Below the pieces are notes generated by a model. That model made no database searches and had not been told where the DNA came from. It saw only the letters and a program-made list of their open reading frames with translations. The position numbers were made by a program, and so were the translations under genes. This document shows positions 46,501 to 59,700 of a DNA stretch of 64,000 bases, piece after piece. Position 1 is the stretch's first letter, and the number at the start of each line of letters is the position of its first letter. Origin of the DNA: Coriolopsis trogii (Eukaryota > Basidiomycota > Agaricomycetes > Polyporales > Polyporaceae); contig JAHYIO010000037.1 in assembly GCA_020543525.1 (NCBI GenBank), forward strand, positions 930,001 through 994,000, given 5' to 3'.

Positions 46501-49500
46501 ACGCGAACACCTCAAAGTTTGGACCCACTCATGCTGAAGTGCAGCAACTGTACCGGAAGTTCGATGCCATCGTCATTGACCTCAAAACATCTGTCCGGCT
46601 ATGTGGAGCACAGTGCACCGATTGCCAGCTCAGCTGCCTCTTTGGACGCCACCACGAGGGGATCCACAGGTGTCAAACCGATCATCGTTGCATCTACCAT
46701 TGTCAGTTCGAAGGAGCTAATCATGACGATTCGTTGCCTTGTGGCCTCCCGTACGTGATACAAGTCAGAGTTACAACGAACGAACGTCCTCACTAAATAT
46801 TCCCTAGTGCTGGTCACCCCGGATCTCACTTGTTGAGCTCTTCCTATTCTTCTTGCTGGTAAACCACGTTGACCAAGACAAACGACCAAATCAGGTGTGA
46901 TGTAACCGCGCACTTGTGTGGTCGATCATGTAAGCTGAAGGGTAAAAAAGGATGCCAAGGAGAGTGTGTCAAGGTTACCAGTAGTTCCTGAAGTTGCAGT
47001 GTTTTGGAACTAATATAGGCCATTCCTAGATGGTAGACCATGAAGGCGACGAACATCTGTGCTCTGCTACGACGCACGAATGTGGCATGGTATGTTATCT
47101 TCGCCATCACTTCTTGCACGCAGCACGGTTCTACACGAATACTTCACAGGCCTGCAGCTTGCATGATGTGCGACTGAACTCTGGGCGACGTTTCTCCTGC
47201 AGTGGATCTTGTCGTATCCCAAGGTATCCACTGTGTATCTCCTCCGACATTACAAGGCTGATAATTTCGAAGCGACGAACCTCATCATGAGCACCGGTGC
47301 AACAACTCCCAGTGCCCCATTGAATGTGAACTTTGCAAGCGTCTCTGCTCGGAACACGACCATCTCCATGGCCTGGACCCTGCCGCCATACATATCTGTG
47401 GGTATGTTGCTCACAAACCACCGCTCCAAGTTGTGCGCTCGATCGCAAATTAACTGGCTCTGACAGACAAGAGCATGCATGTTCTGCATTGTGCGGTGCT
47501 CACGGTATATGTCAGATCGAAACATCACCACAATCCGTTGAGGCGACATTCACTGGTCGACACGAAAGCTTCCAATACACCAAGGTGAACTCTTGAGCAA
47601 CGCCTTTCCCCAAAACTAGCACTGATTAACCATCCGTTACTTGCACACCGTAGTACACGCAAGGTGGGCAGCTTCATACAAATCAGAGTCATGACAGCCC
47701 TGATATAGTACGTTGGGACAGTTTCAAAGCGCCTGCAATGCATCGTTATGATCCCGGCTGGCGAGACGAGCCATCCGGGCAATCACGCACACGATCTAAG
47801 TGCGACACCTTTCCACTTTTGTGAGGAGAGGCAGGTATCTCACTATCAGCGCAAATGACACTTCCACTCACCATCAACTTCAACCTTTAGGTGCCCCGAT
47901 TGCGGGTATTTCTGCATGCTGCCCTTGGGTATTCCTTCCGCACGTTACACGACGCGCACTTATTTAACATGCACATTGACATTACAGGCCACACTCAGCA
48001 GGAGCATGACACTAGTCACGGGTCAATGTCCAGGACCAAATGGTCTGTCGAGGGTCCTGACGGAACGGTATTGGAAGTCAACGGCAGGAAGTTCGGCACT
48101 AACGATGATGGCGCCCCGATGCTCTGTTCCATGTATTGCCGCTCTATGGGTAGGCATGCACACCTTTCGTGGTGTCGAGCAGACAATCCCAGAACCTGTG
48201 GAGGACCGGAACTTGAGCATATCAGCACGGCAGTCCAGCCTGAGCCCAACAAACCCAAAGACTGGATCTCCCACAGTCTGTATTGGCAACGTACAGGTCA
48301 GTCGAATGAGTACGACCAGCGGGTGCACATACTAACGTGCTGAATCACAGGCTTCAAGGGTATGTCGCTCCATTGGACTACGTGGTAAAACGCACTTTTG
48401 ACATATGTCAACAGATCCATATTCGCAAGAGGATCGTGCGGAGTTTGCCAAATGGTATGTCAGTGTCACATCATCTCGCAATCCAGATCATTCATTGCTA
48501 TTCCTAGCGATCACATGTGCAGCGGTCGGTACAACATCTGACTTTATGTCGCCCGGAGTTCTAACGCTTTGTAGGCCCGGAGCACAACGCTGCGACTCAT
48601 CAAGGAGCGCAATCTTCATACTGTACTCTACCAATTTTGCACCCTCGTCAGCCTCTCGACCAAGCTGTTCCAGGAGGCCTCGGCTACATCTCCAACGACG
48701 GACACTCCTTTATGTGCAGAAACCCCGCGGTGCTGCGACAGGCATTCCACGTGTGAGTTTTCCGCCAGTTCTGTTCTGCATGCTCAAGATACTCATGTCC
48801 CTGTCCAGGATCTTTGCTATCGACAGGTGCCTTGTCTTTAATTCGTATAGCCACTCACTGACATGGGCTGACTTCGCTGTGTAGGTCTGGATCCATGACA
48901 GGGAATGATCGACGACCCCTCGATTACACGCCGACCACTCAAATCATCCGTCGTAGTCATAACAACCGTCTAGGAGCTGTCTATTCCTCTCTGCAGGGAT
49001 TCTGGGAGGCTCGTCATCGCGCTGTGGTCGCCGGGGGCAATGCTGCTGTGGTCCGGAGGGATGCGTACACTGTGATTCTCTTCAACCATGGCGTCACCAC
49101 TGCCATCAACCACGACTTCAATAGCGCGCCTGCAGATTTGCTTAACATCGTCCTCCGTCACAATGCCTCCGGCGGTACTGACTTCACCTACGCCATACAA
49201 ACTGCGAAGGCAGCCATGGAGAATCATTGGAGCACTGAACGGTACGCCTGGCGTCTGCATTGAAGTACATTGCACACTCATATATGTGTTGTGACAGCAC
49301 ACCGGTCGTCATCTTCCTGTCCGACGGAGAATGCTCGATCGCCGACGAGACGATGCAAGATCTCTGTCGTCGCTCAATCGCTCGCGGGTGAGTACTCTGG
49401 AATCCTGTGACGCAACAATGCGTGTTCGAGGTGTTTATCTTCTGGCAGGAAACCGCTCTCTTTCCACGCCGTCGCTTTCGGTCCGAGCGCAGGCAACCTC

Positions 49501-49743
49501 CGGCGCATGGCCCAGATCGCCCACGACATCGAGCGCGGCGCTCCGCAAGACCCTCTGAACCCCCATGCCGGCGTGCCTTCTGCATATCACGAGGCATTGG
49601 ACACCGTGAGCTGCGTTCGTATCTAGGGCAGCTTCCACAGACACTCAAGGTTACTTCACACAACGCAGGTCCGGTTGGCAGAGACGTTCCTGGGCATCGC
49701 GGACTCCCTTGCGAAGCCTCGAGGCTCCCTCTTCCGCGGGTGA
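40588..49743 (+). CDS. Giant GBP/atlastin-like GTPase with Cys/His-rich region and vWA domain
   Basis: Spliced by eye across more than 30 short introns. Most junctions traced keep frame; the product has about 2,300 residues. The first 1,100 or so show no domain I recognise. Then comes a large-GTPase core: P-loop GEQSVGKSFALNH, switch TTEGVWM, G3 LDFEGVHS and a possible G4 IIKDV, in the order and spacing of guanylate-binding proteins. Some 500 residues rich in paired Cys and His follow, for example CPIECELCKRLCSEHDHLH and CPDCGYFCMLPLGH. The C-terminus is a von Willebrand A domain with a complete MIDAS: DRSGSM, SGGTDF, FLSDGE. A soluble GTPase scaffold is inferred; function is unknown. One intron (47831-47890) seems to be GC-AG. 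Confidence 0.78.
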
Positions 49744-50313
49744 AGAACAGTTCATTTTGACTTAATGCGCTGTGTGTCTTGATTGGGCTGAACGCTTACC
49801 ACGAATCTTGCTACGAACGCGGATAGTATCACGTTGATGCCATGTACGAATACTAAGAACCTATCATGCAAACATATCTCTTTCTCTCTCAAGCGCTTCG
49901 GGGAAACTTGTGGGCCCTGAAGCTTGAAGGACGATCTCTTGGCGTCGGGTCACGGTGGAAAGAAGCTGAGAGTGCACAAGTATTGCGACGACCAAATCCT
50001 GCTGGTAGGCTGGCACAAATTGCGTGGCTGTCTAGCGTGATCATCGCCTGTTGGAGGCAGCGTTCGAGTCGGATGCTGACGGTAGGCAGAGTTGGAACAA
50101 ATGACTATGTGGTCGGCAAGAACTTGGAAGTTGAAACAGTCAAGATGCGTCGCAGGACGCCATTACATAAGACGGAGACCATCACTTGCCCCCGAGCGCC
50201 TACATAGTTAGAAAGGAACTGCGACCGTGACTTGAGCCATATGTCAGTGTATCGGCTACGTATCCTCCAGATCGTCAATGCTCATATTATCTTCATAGAT
50301 TCTGAGGCATCAC
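49744..50313. other. Intergenic region
   Basis: Holds the 3' flank of the giant GTPase gene and the promoter of the RTP1-like gene. A single short open frame has no domain. Confidence 0.4.
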
Positions 50314-53300
50314 ATGGTCTTGCAAGGCCTCGATCAAATTTTCCATGCGGCAGGAATACTCACGGGGCCCCCAACATTGGCCGAGCACAGTCAGAAACCA
50401 GGTGACCTGAAGGGCGTGCTCAATCGACGATTGTCCGAATATCGTTCTATTGCTGGCCAGCCAATTGGCGAGGGAAACCTAACCCTTGAAAGTTTGCAGC
50501 TGGATACGGCTCTTGAGGCACTAACTATCCTTGAGCTCATACACAACTGCATCACTAATCACGATCCTTCGACACATTCACCGGGACCAACTCCTGCTTC
50601 AGAACGCGATCCTTCGTTGATCGGAACCCGAGACCTCGCTCTCACTCGCACACTTCTTTCCATTGTCTTCAAGTGGGCAGTCGAGCCGCTTTTGCAGAGC
50701 ATAGTCGCAGGCATTCCTTCGACGTCTACCTCCCACGCCGTGAACAGTGCAAGAATAATTGATCTCACTGCACTTCCCCATGAATTCTCCACTCTGTTCT
50801 TGATAACCTCGCGTTTTCTGGCACTCCCTCTCACTACTGGCCTATCCGCACCCCTGTCGCAGTCTGCAGTCACCGCTACCCTGCTCAATCGGCATCTCCA
50901 TGATCTCCTCCTTCCATCCATCGTGATCGGCTGGCTTCCCAAGACACTTGCGTCCGATTCCACGCCAACCGGCGAGACGATTCGTCCTCGAGTCATGCAT
51001 CTCCTCGCAAGGTATGTCTGTATACATGGCAAACTCTCGCTGGTCCCTCTTCACGGTCTGTTCAAAGGCTGCCTGCATCACAGGTGATCTCCGCTTTGGG
51101 ACAGACGTTGACCAACGCACCAACGTCTCTCCCTTATGCACGGAAGACGTGCTCTTTTCTTCTCAGTAGGCAGCTGCTCCGCCCTGAAGGGATCCGGGGG
51201 CTCTGCGAGTCCATCTTCGCAGAAGAAGACGTCTCTGGCGAAGACGCGTCTCTCGATAAGCTGGACCACGTTGCACGCTTGCTAAGCTCGGTGCCTGCGG
51301 GAATGAAAGCAGAAGTGAGAAGGCTTCCTGGCATTGCTTCTTCGGGAGACATGACGACTGACAAGACTACAGGAATACTGCAATCTCATCATACCGCGAA
51401 TGCTTCTACTCCTGAGTTTAGAGGATCATGCCCTCCCTCGGTCTCACCGACGGGCCATCGCATTCTCCCTGTCCAGAATTCTCACTCGCAACGACAACCC
51501 CACACTCCGTCAGTCTGCATTGACAATATTCCTTGGGATGGTACACGGCCCGATACTCCAAGGTACGCATCGCACCTTCCCGTACACGCAACAAGAGTCC
51601 ACTATCGGACAGGTTCTGGGGACATCGCACCTTCAGCGTCTCTCCGCACAATCGAAGTGCTACTCACGAATACCGACCCTTCGCCCGACTTGATCTCCAC
51701 GCTCTTCACGCCCATCATCCCATCGCTCTACGCACTGTATGCGTTCCTCGAAGGCACAAAGGCCTCAGACCCTCTCTTGAAGGAATGCCTCAAGGGCTAC
51801 CTAGAGACCTGGGGAAGACTCGTAGGAACCTCGGAGGTAATCGCGACTCTCTGGCGCGTCATCGACGGAGAAGGGGGCTCGTGGCGTGTGGACGTTGCAG
51901 GTGAGATATCGAGGACTGAGGAGTAAGTCTGGTTGCTGCCTACCTTGCATGTGTTCTCACTGGACATCCGACGTACAGCACCGAGCAAGGTGATGCGTCG
52001 TCGCTTGCGCTATTTACCCCAGAAAGCTTGAAGCAAGCAGAAGAGGCGGGCGAACTCGATGTTGACTCCAATATCCTTGGCCTCAAGCCGGACCCTGTCC
52101 GGCTCGTGACATTCATCAAGTCCATGAACCGGGCAGATGTCTCTTCTGAACTTTTTGTGAAACTTCTCGAGGCTTACAGAGAATGCCGGAGGCAGGCGGA
52201 CAGTGATCCCTTGAGGTGCGCAGCAACTCGCATCTCGTTTGCCATTATCGCACAGCTAGGCTGACGTCCCACTCAAGAACGCTCCTGTATCTGCAACTCG
52301 TGTTGCAAATGCAGAAACAAGTCTCTGCAGATGACACATCTAACGTGCTCAACAGGCCCGAACACATCCTCACCTTCGTCAAACATGCGCTTGAGAAGCC
52401 TGGTCAATCGGATCTAGCGAGCACAGAGCGGCGCATGGGATCCTTGCGCATAGTACCCGACGAGCCGCCTGAAGACTTCGAAGAAGGCGACAGCGACGAC
52501 GAAGAGCCGGACGGAGGTGCGGAGGAAACCGTGGACGACATGACGACAACCGCAGTCAGACTTCTCCTCTCAGTATTGGAAGGTAGGCTCCTAGTCCTCC
52601 CGTGTTTATATTACAAGGAGTTGGGCTTATTGCGACTCCAGCGAACCCCGACCTATCCGCGCGAACCGCCCCCGTGCTAAACAACATCTTCTCACTCCTC
52701 GAGCCGCTCTCCAAACCTCCTACCAATGAGGACCTGCGCGCCCTCGCCCGTGAGGCGCGCATGGTTATGACCGCACGCCTCGCCTCGACCTCGGACGCAG
52801 CAGGGAACTCTACCAGCGCGAAGCGGGCTTCCGGGGAGACAGAAACGCCCCAAGAGACGTACCAAAAAGCGCTCAAGCTTCTCCAGGACCCGCTCCTCCC
52901 CGTACGCGCGCACGGCCTCATGCTCCTGCGCCAGCTTGTCTCTGCGCGCAAGGAGCCGAGCACGGGAAACCTTTCCGCGCCCGCGCTCGACCGCGCCCTC
53001 GTGCCGGGCATCCTGTCGATCTTCATGCAGTTCGTGCAGGACGACGACTCGTACATGTTCCTCAACGCCGTCCAGGGTCTCGCGGCGATGGTCGATGGGT
53101 ACGGGCCGGACGTCCTTCGCGCGCTCGTGGGCACGTACACGGACGGGCTCGACGGCCTGCGCGCGAGCGCGATGTCGCAGCATGACGTCGACGTGCGGAC
53201 GCGGATCGGAGAGGCTCTGGGCCAGGTCGTCAGACGGTGTGGTGAAGCTTTACCTTCCTATGGTGAGTGCCTGACATTGTGTCTCGGGGAAGCGTCAAAA

Positions 53301-53934
53301 TGGCTTGCTCATTGGGTTCTGTCTTACTGACTATCTGTCGAACGATTTCATAGCCCCATTGCTCGTCCCGCCCCTGTTCCAAGTGGTTCGGGCATCTCAC
53401 TTTCCTACCGTCCTCCGGACCTCTGCGATCTCGCTCCTCGCGCAGTGCGTCAAGACAAACGCGCTCGCCGTCCTGCCGTACCTCGCGGACTTCGCAGACG
53501 CGATGGTCGACCTGCTCCAGGTCGAATTCGTCTCTGCGGCACCGCAGCGTCCCCCTCCCTCTCGTTCCGAGCAGTCTCCGGAAGCGCAGAAGACAGGACC
53601 TCAATCAGAAGAAGAGTCTGAGGCGTCGAAACCGAATACACCACCAGCACCGCCGCCGACCATGGACTCTAATCCGACATCGACCAACTCAAAGTTTCCT
53701 CCTTTACGACGGGCGGCTCTGCACTTCTTGTCGCTCCTCGTCCAGGCGTGCACGCGACGCGTATATGAGACGGGGGAGAACGCGAGCTTCTTGCTGCCCC
53801 CCATGATCATGAGACGCGCAAAGACGACGCTGGGGTACATCGCAGCGACGGACGCGGACGACGTGGTCCGCGTGATGGCCCGGGAGACCGTAGACGGGCT
53901 GAATCAGCTCGCAGAAGCAGTGGTGGGTATGTGA
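50314..53934 (+). CDS. RTP1: RTP1/TANGO6-like HEAT-repeat protein
   Basis: Alpha-helical repeat protein of about 1,100 residues. Its C-terminal part resembles the RTP1_C1 and RTP1_C2 domains: LQDPLLPVRAHGLMLLRQLV, MQFVQDDDSYMFLNAVQGLA and a final FPTVLRTSAISLLAQCVKT. In yeast Rtp1 helps assemble RNA polymerase subunits and carry them to the nucleus; the animal relative is TANGO6. The first intron uses an acceptor after TTCAAAG, because the nearer CACAG would introduce a stop. Acidic linkers occur at about 52480-52540 and 53600-53650. Identification rests on overall layout and the C-terminal motifs, so N-terminal exon borders are approximate. Confidence 0.8.
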
Positions 53935-54339
53935 CGGCCCAAATTTGTAGCCGTGAGTTGCCGGGGGAGATGGCGTACAGTACACGACGTGATCCTGTCG
54001 TGTCGTTCCGACCAGAGCGCACCCGGGTGAGGAAAAGGACTCCAAAGTAGTGGTCAGAATGGATCGCATTACGGAATGTCTGCCCCGTATCTGTCCCAAC
54101 AGCGGTGTGTTCAAGGCTGATGAGTCAATAAAAAGGCATGTGTGAGTAGCTCTTGGTTCGGGGATGGCCAGTGGTCGACGAAGCGACTCGCTATGCCGTG
54201 CTTCTGTCCAGACAGTGATACAGGGCGTGGAGCCGTTGTCTGAACGAAAGTTTACGAACCGAATGTCCCAACTCTCGCTGGACTTACAAGTGCGCTGGCT
54301 CCCCGACTCATCAAGCGGGGACGTAAACCTCATTTTTGA
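53935..54339. other. Convergent intergenic region
   Basis: 3' flanks of the RTP1-like gene and of the TRAPP subunit gene. No gene seen. Confidence 0.5.
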
Positions 54340-55019
54340 TCATGCCCCAACTCCGACTGCTCCTACTGCCTTGCCGATCTCGTCTACCCGCTTCCTGAAC
54401 GTCTTCCACCGCGAATTGCCGGCGAGCAGGATGGTGGCATGGTCGTTGTTGCCGTCAATAGGCGCATTCAGCCTGAGGAAAGGGTTGGCGACCGCGTGGC
54501 GGTATGCCGTGTGCAGTGCCCGGAATATCTGACGCACGACACACATACGGGGCGGGCCGGACGAATGAGTCAGACCTTCGCTGAGAAATCGGAGTCGGAG
54601 GGAGAGAGAGCTCATGCACAGTGACATACCGTGAGCACGTCTGCGTCGCGTACGACCGAGTCCGTCAGCGCGAGCGCGATGATGATCTTGACCTTGAGCG
54701 GGGTGATGTACCCGTACACGGCGACGTCCTCCATGGTGTATAGCAAGTTCATATAGCATTCGGTGGACTTGGAAGCCATGGCTGCCGTGACTGGCAGAGC
54801 AGAGGATGCCGCGGGAAGACGCAGGACGAGCGTTGTTCAGCTCGGGAGGACTTACGACGCGGAGAACGACGCACTGCGTTCGTCGATGACATCGAGGCTC
54901 GTGTGCGCGATGTAGTGATACTTGAGCTCATCCTGATCCTGTGCGAAGGACCGTATGAGGATGGGGTGGTTCTGAGGAGACACGAACGCGACTGCATTGA
55001 GTTTGAGTTGAGGCGGCAT
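54340..55019 (-). CDS. TCA17: TRAPP complex subunit Tca17/TRAPPC2L
   Basis: Small longin-fold subunit of the TRAPP tethering complex, which acts as a Rab exchange factor in Golgi traffic. Three minus-strand exons (54875-55019, 54630-54790, 54340-54528) sum to 164 residues. Matches to TRAPPC2L are NHPILIRSF, ELKYHYIAHTSLDVIDER, YMNLLYTMEDVAVYGYIT and ANPFLRLN. The first donor is GTGCGT directly after the codon for Arg, not the nearby GTAAGT, because only the former keeps the conserved IDERI-T-A frame. The extension after the fold (about 30 residues) is Lys/Gly/Ala-rich and longer than in animals. Confidence 0.88.
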
Positions 55020-55411
55020 GACGGTAGCGAGCAACAGGCGTGGCAAATAGGCGCGCATAATGCCCGTCCGCATGTACTTACAGCGTCATCGGAGTTTACA
55101 TATTCACAACGTCTATGCATCCATGCATCAACATTCACTGTACTTACGCGCTTGCATTCCCGTGTGTACGTGTCTTTGTGTCAAGAAGCCGGTGTTCGCA
55201 CGTCCATTCCTTGCTGCGTTGTGGTTCAACACCACGCAAGCACGGAAAACTCGCATCGTACGATGTGTACCGGTACCCGGATGGGTCCAGATGCCGAGGG
55301 ACATACGTGGAGGGTGAGTGAGAGATTATATGGATAAATGTAAGTGGACAGCAAAAGCACAGGAGGGTGTATAATGCACGAAAGGGCGGTAGTAAGACAT
55401 CGCTGAGCAGC

Positions 55412-56082
55412 TCATAGCGAACCGCTCGAGTAGTAACGCCATGCGAAGTAGGCACCGAGCATCGCGAGGGGGACAAAGTACATCATGCTGAACGCAAGAA
55501 GGTCAGATGGCGCATGCACGAGTGATGAGGACAGCAACGTACTTGGAACCCTGCTCAACAGCCGTGTTAACGGCGCTGCCATGTGAGCTGGAGGTCGAAG
55601 GGCCCTTCGTCTTGAGCTCCTGAGAGCGCGAGATGTTTGAATATGGGAAGTCGAAACGAAATATATTGACAAAAGACTTACGTCTGTCTTTTCGAAATCA
55701 CCGACAAGCATGTCTTTCAGGAGCGCGCGAGCCTCATCCGAGTGCCCGACATCCTCGAACGCCTCCGTAGCATCCCGCGCTGCAAGGGTCGTGAATTCCC
55801 AGTGGGAACGCGGGGAGACGCGCACTTACCAGCCTCCGCGAGGATTACCTCGTCGCCTCCGGGGTGCTGCGAACAGCGTTGAGAGTTACGCACGACATAT
55901 AGTCCAAGGTCACACCCACCTCGTCGATGAATTTCGTAACATCGTAGACTGCAGGGGACCATGAGCTGTCACCAAAGGCGTGGAGATAACGTGCGAGACG
56001 TACCCTTCTCGTGGAGCAGGAGGTAGAGGCTGTTCTTGGTCCTGTGCTCCTTGAGCTCAGCGTAGGTAACGAGCTTGGACAT
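55412..56082 (-). CDS. CYB5: Cytochrome b5
   Basis: Haem-binding electron carrier anchored in the ER membrane. It gives electrons to desaturases and other oxygenases. Six minus-strand exons (56004-56082, 55920-55948, 55830-55866, 55682-55779, 55543-55619, 55412-55487) sum to 131 residues. The haem domain has [18 protein letters not shown] with the first axial His, and [11 protein letters not shown] with the second. A Ser/Thr-rich linker leads to a C-terminal membrane anchor, [16 protein letters not shown], followed by a few lumenal residues, as in tail-anchored b5. Confidence 0.96.
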
Positions 56083-56748
56083 GGCGGGTGGACGAGGGAA
56101 GGCGGAGAGAGAAAGGAGGAAGGAGGACCAGGCAGGAGGACAGTTGATTGCCAACAAATGAGCGGGCTGCTATATGAGTTGGGCCGATTCCCACGTGGCA
56201 AGCAAGATTATGTGCAGCCGGGGTTGGCGATCCCATTGCACCTCATTGCACTCGTCAACCGGCGCCCTCACGTCCTTCTCTCCGTCCGTTTCTCAAGCAC
56301 TTGTCGATTCTAGCATGACCTGGCCCGTTCACAGATTTCAATGCTACATCTCTCCACCACGTCCGGCTAATGCCCCTCCCTTCCCGCTCGCTGCGTAGAT
56401 GTATGGTCATCATGTGCCTGTCAGAGCTCGGCTGTGCACGGCTGCCGCATGTTATGACGTGGAGATGGGTGCATGGATTTTTGCGCTTTGAGAGGTCGCA
56501 GAAGGGCCCTTGAACGGTTACAGATCTGCTGGAAGAGCTGAAGCGCTTGGCGTGGACAAGGTCACGGCGCTTGCCGTTGTGGCCAGATCGGGCACAATTG
56601 AATCTCCGCATTGGGCCCAAACACACGGGTCCGTCTGGCACAGCATCACTCACTCACTCTGCTCCAAACCACCTTCACCTCTTCCTCGACGCGCCAGCCC
56701 GACGCGTAACGCACGCGTGGAGACTCCGCCGTCTCGTTCGACTTTGCC
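56083..56748. promoter_or_regulatory. Divergent intergenic region of CYB5 and the FG-repeat gene
   Basis: About 670 bp between divergent starts. No gene or clear promoter element was seen. Confidence 0.4.
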
Positions 56749-59700
56749 ATGGACTACGACGAACAGTCAGATATCTTGGGAGGACGTCTCCAACACGTCT
56801 CTCCCCAGTCTTCTGTCTTCTCTGATCCTGGTCAGATCACGCTGTTGCTTGGGCTCGGGCTGGCCGCACTATACGCATGGGTGCAGGTGCTCCCATCCTA
56901 TCGCCAATGGAGGGAGAATAGGTATCGGAAGTGAGTCGCTGTCGCTATAACGCCCCTTGTGCCACTTCTAACCTCACGCGCCCAGGGCTATGCGTCGCCG
57001 CCACGGGATCCCGGATGATGATAACAGGCCGTTCAACGTCGCATATGCGGCTGCATTGCAAGCTCGGAAGGGAGATCAGCGGAGAGGGAAGGCTCTTGTG
57101 CATGAGGAAGCCGATAGCACGGCTATTCAGCACGATGGAATGGAGGGGTCAACAGGAGCCAGTAAGTATTCATTTTCGTTGCTTCCGCACCGCGCTTACA
57201 GACTTGTCTTCAGTCTCTCAGCCTGCTTTTTCGTCTTCAGGACTGTCTGGTGCTCGGGCAGGTTACCAGTCTCTACTACATCGAGACGTGGATGACAACC
57301 GGTCAGTTTTTTCTCGCGCCTTATCGTCCTTGTATTCGGTTTCCTAACACCTCAATGTCCAGAGTGACCAATACGGCTTCGCATTCCCATCCTCTCCACT
57401 CTGGTACTGCTCATGTAGCCGAGTCGGTGCTACCGAATGGCCAAGTAGTCAACAAATCCCGCCCCAGCAGCGTCAAACAACCAATGGTCACGAGGTCATC
57501 TCACGGGAAACATGCTCTAGACGACGATGTTGATTCCGAGCCTGAGACACAGGCGAAGAAGACTCGCTTAGAAGGGGAGGAGCTGAACGACGGTGATGGA
57601 GAAGCAGAATGGCATGAATCCAATGACGAGATGGATATCGACCATGTTCATTCGGTCAAACGGGGCTCCAAACGCGTGGCCAGCAGTGAAGATGAAGACT
57701 TTGCAGAGCGCCTGGACAAGAGGGCACGTAAAGTTTCTATCGACCGCACCCCTCAATTATTGGATCATGATATGGAGGACGAGGCAGACGAGGATGATGA
57801 GGATGTGGAAGTTTCAAGGGGGAAGAAGCGTGACAGGACCGAAGCGGGCTCGAGTTTTGGTGGCGACGATTCTGTGTTGGACGATGACGAGAAACCGCAA
57901 CGCCGTAGACGCAGACGGATATCCACCAAAGCTACTCAGAGCTCTTTCCGTGGCCAGAAACGCACCCGAGACCTGCATTCTCTCGACAGCGACGATTCTG
58001 ACTCCGAAGCTCCGCAGCGTCCTTCATTGCGGAAAAAACGTGGTCGACGGTCTCAAGACGAAGTGGTGTCTAACGACCCGCTGTGCAAGGGGAGACGTAT
58101 AGGCGAAGAGTGGGAATCCAACGGCGTCCGATTCAAGGTCGGACCGAACGGTCAGAGACTTCGTCAAGAGCTAGTGAAGAAGTCCAGGACGAGGTTCCCG
58201 ATGGTGAGTAATCGTGCGCTATGATGTTTTACATGATTCTAATATCGCATCAGCCGAGTGACTCTCAGCATCCTGATCGCCGGGCTCACGTCGATGTCTA
58301 TGTCGAAACTTGGCTCACCGAAGAGGAATATCAAGCCGCGAAGGAACGCCACGAGCTTGCATGGCAAGACGAGCCTACATCTCCGCCTGAGTCGCATGCT
58401 CCCGGCGATGTTCCGGTAAGTCCATTGTAGGGTCATTACTATTATGTTTACCAGCTAACTGATATATAGGACTCCCCCTCAAAGGCCGGTAAAAACCTAC
58501 TTTGGTCGTCCACCATGTCATCGCGCGAGAGTCCCGCCAAGAGAGGTCCTCTTCGTCAATCCATCACTACCAATGTGGTTTCGCGTCTGAACGTCTTCCC
58601 AACGCCCGCCGTCCCCGCCGGTCGCCGTATAGCCACTGCATATCAAGCACCCGCTTCTCCTGCGGCTGATAGCCCCAAGCTCCAGAAGACCAAGTCGTAT
58701 TCAAAGTGGGAGAAGCAGGATCTTGAGGCAGCCGCTATGTCGAAGATTCGAGACAGACAGCAGAGTGCTTCGCAGAAGGCTACACCTTCTGTTACGCCGA
58801 GTGCGACGTCGACCGCTGCCCCATCGTTATTCGGAGGTACACCGACTACAGCGTCGTCAAAGGCCCCAGAAAAGCCGGCTGCTCCGACAGGATCAAGCTC
58901 GACCTTCAGCTTTGCTCCATCCTCCACGCCTGCCGGTACGACCACCGCTCAGTCTAGCACGGGGCCCAAGCCTAGCGTTTCTGGGACTCCGGGTGGCCTC
59001 GCCCCTGCGTCGACCAAACCAGCGACTTCCACTTTTTCCTTCGCACCTCTGTCAAGTACTACCCCAAGCACTACTCCATCTGCCGCCGCTGCTACGTCTT
59101 CGTCCCAGTCAAGTGCCCCACAGACCAGTTTATCCGTGCCGAATTTCTTCCAGAAGCCAGCCACTCAGGCTGCCAGTACGCCCACTGCAACGTCGTCATC
59201 AATCCCCAGCCTCTTTCCCAAACCTGCGGAGACCGCCAGCTCGAGTGCCCCTTCATCCTCAGCTAACAAGTCGGCAGAGAGCGGAGATCCCGCAAAGACG
59301 AACCCCACGTTCTCCTTTGCCCCCCCGCAAACTCAATCTCCTTTCATCAATACGACGAATGCGGCCCCGAAGACCGACCAGGCGAAACCGAGCCCAGGCG
59401 TGAGTCTGTTGGCTCGCATCGGTATGGGTCCTCCACCAAACAACCCTACCTCTACCTCGTCTACACCCACATTCTCCTTCAGCAAACCCGAGTCCAGCAC
59501 GTCTAACACCGCTGCGCCCCCTGCGAATACAACTGATGCGACGAAATCGGCGTCTACCGCTCCTGCGTCTACTGCTCCGAAGTTCAGCTTTGGCATCACT
59601 CCCAAACCGGCGAGTACTACGCCTGCGCCCGCCGCGAATGCTACATCGACCGCGCCCTCATCTTCTATCCCTGCGTCGGTTCCCACGCTCAACTTCGGCG

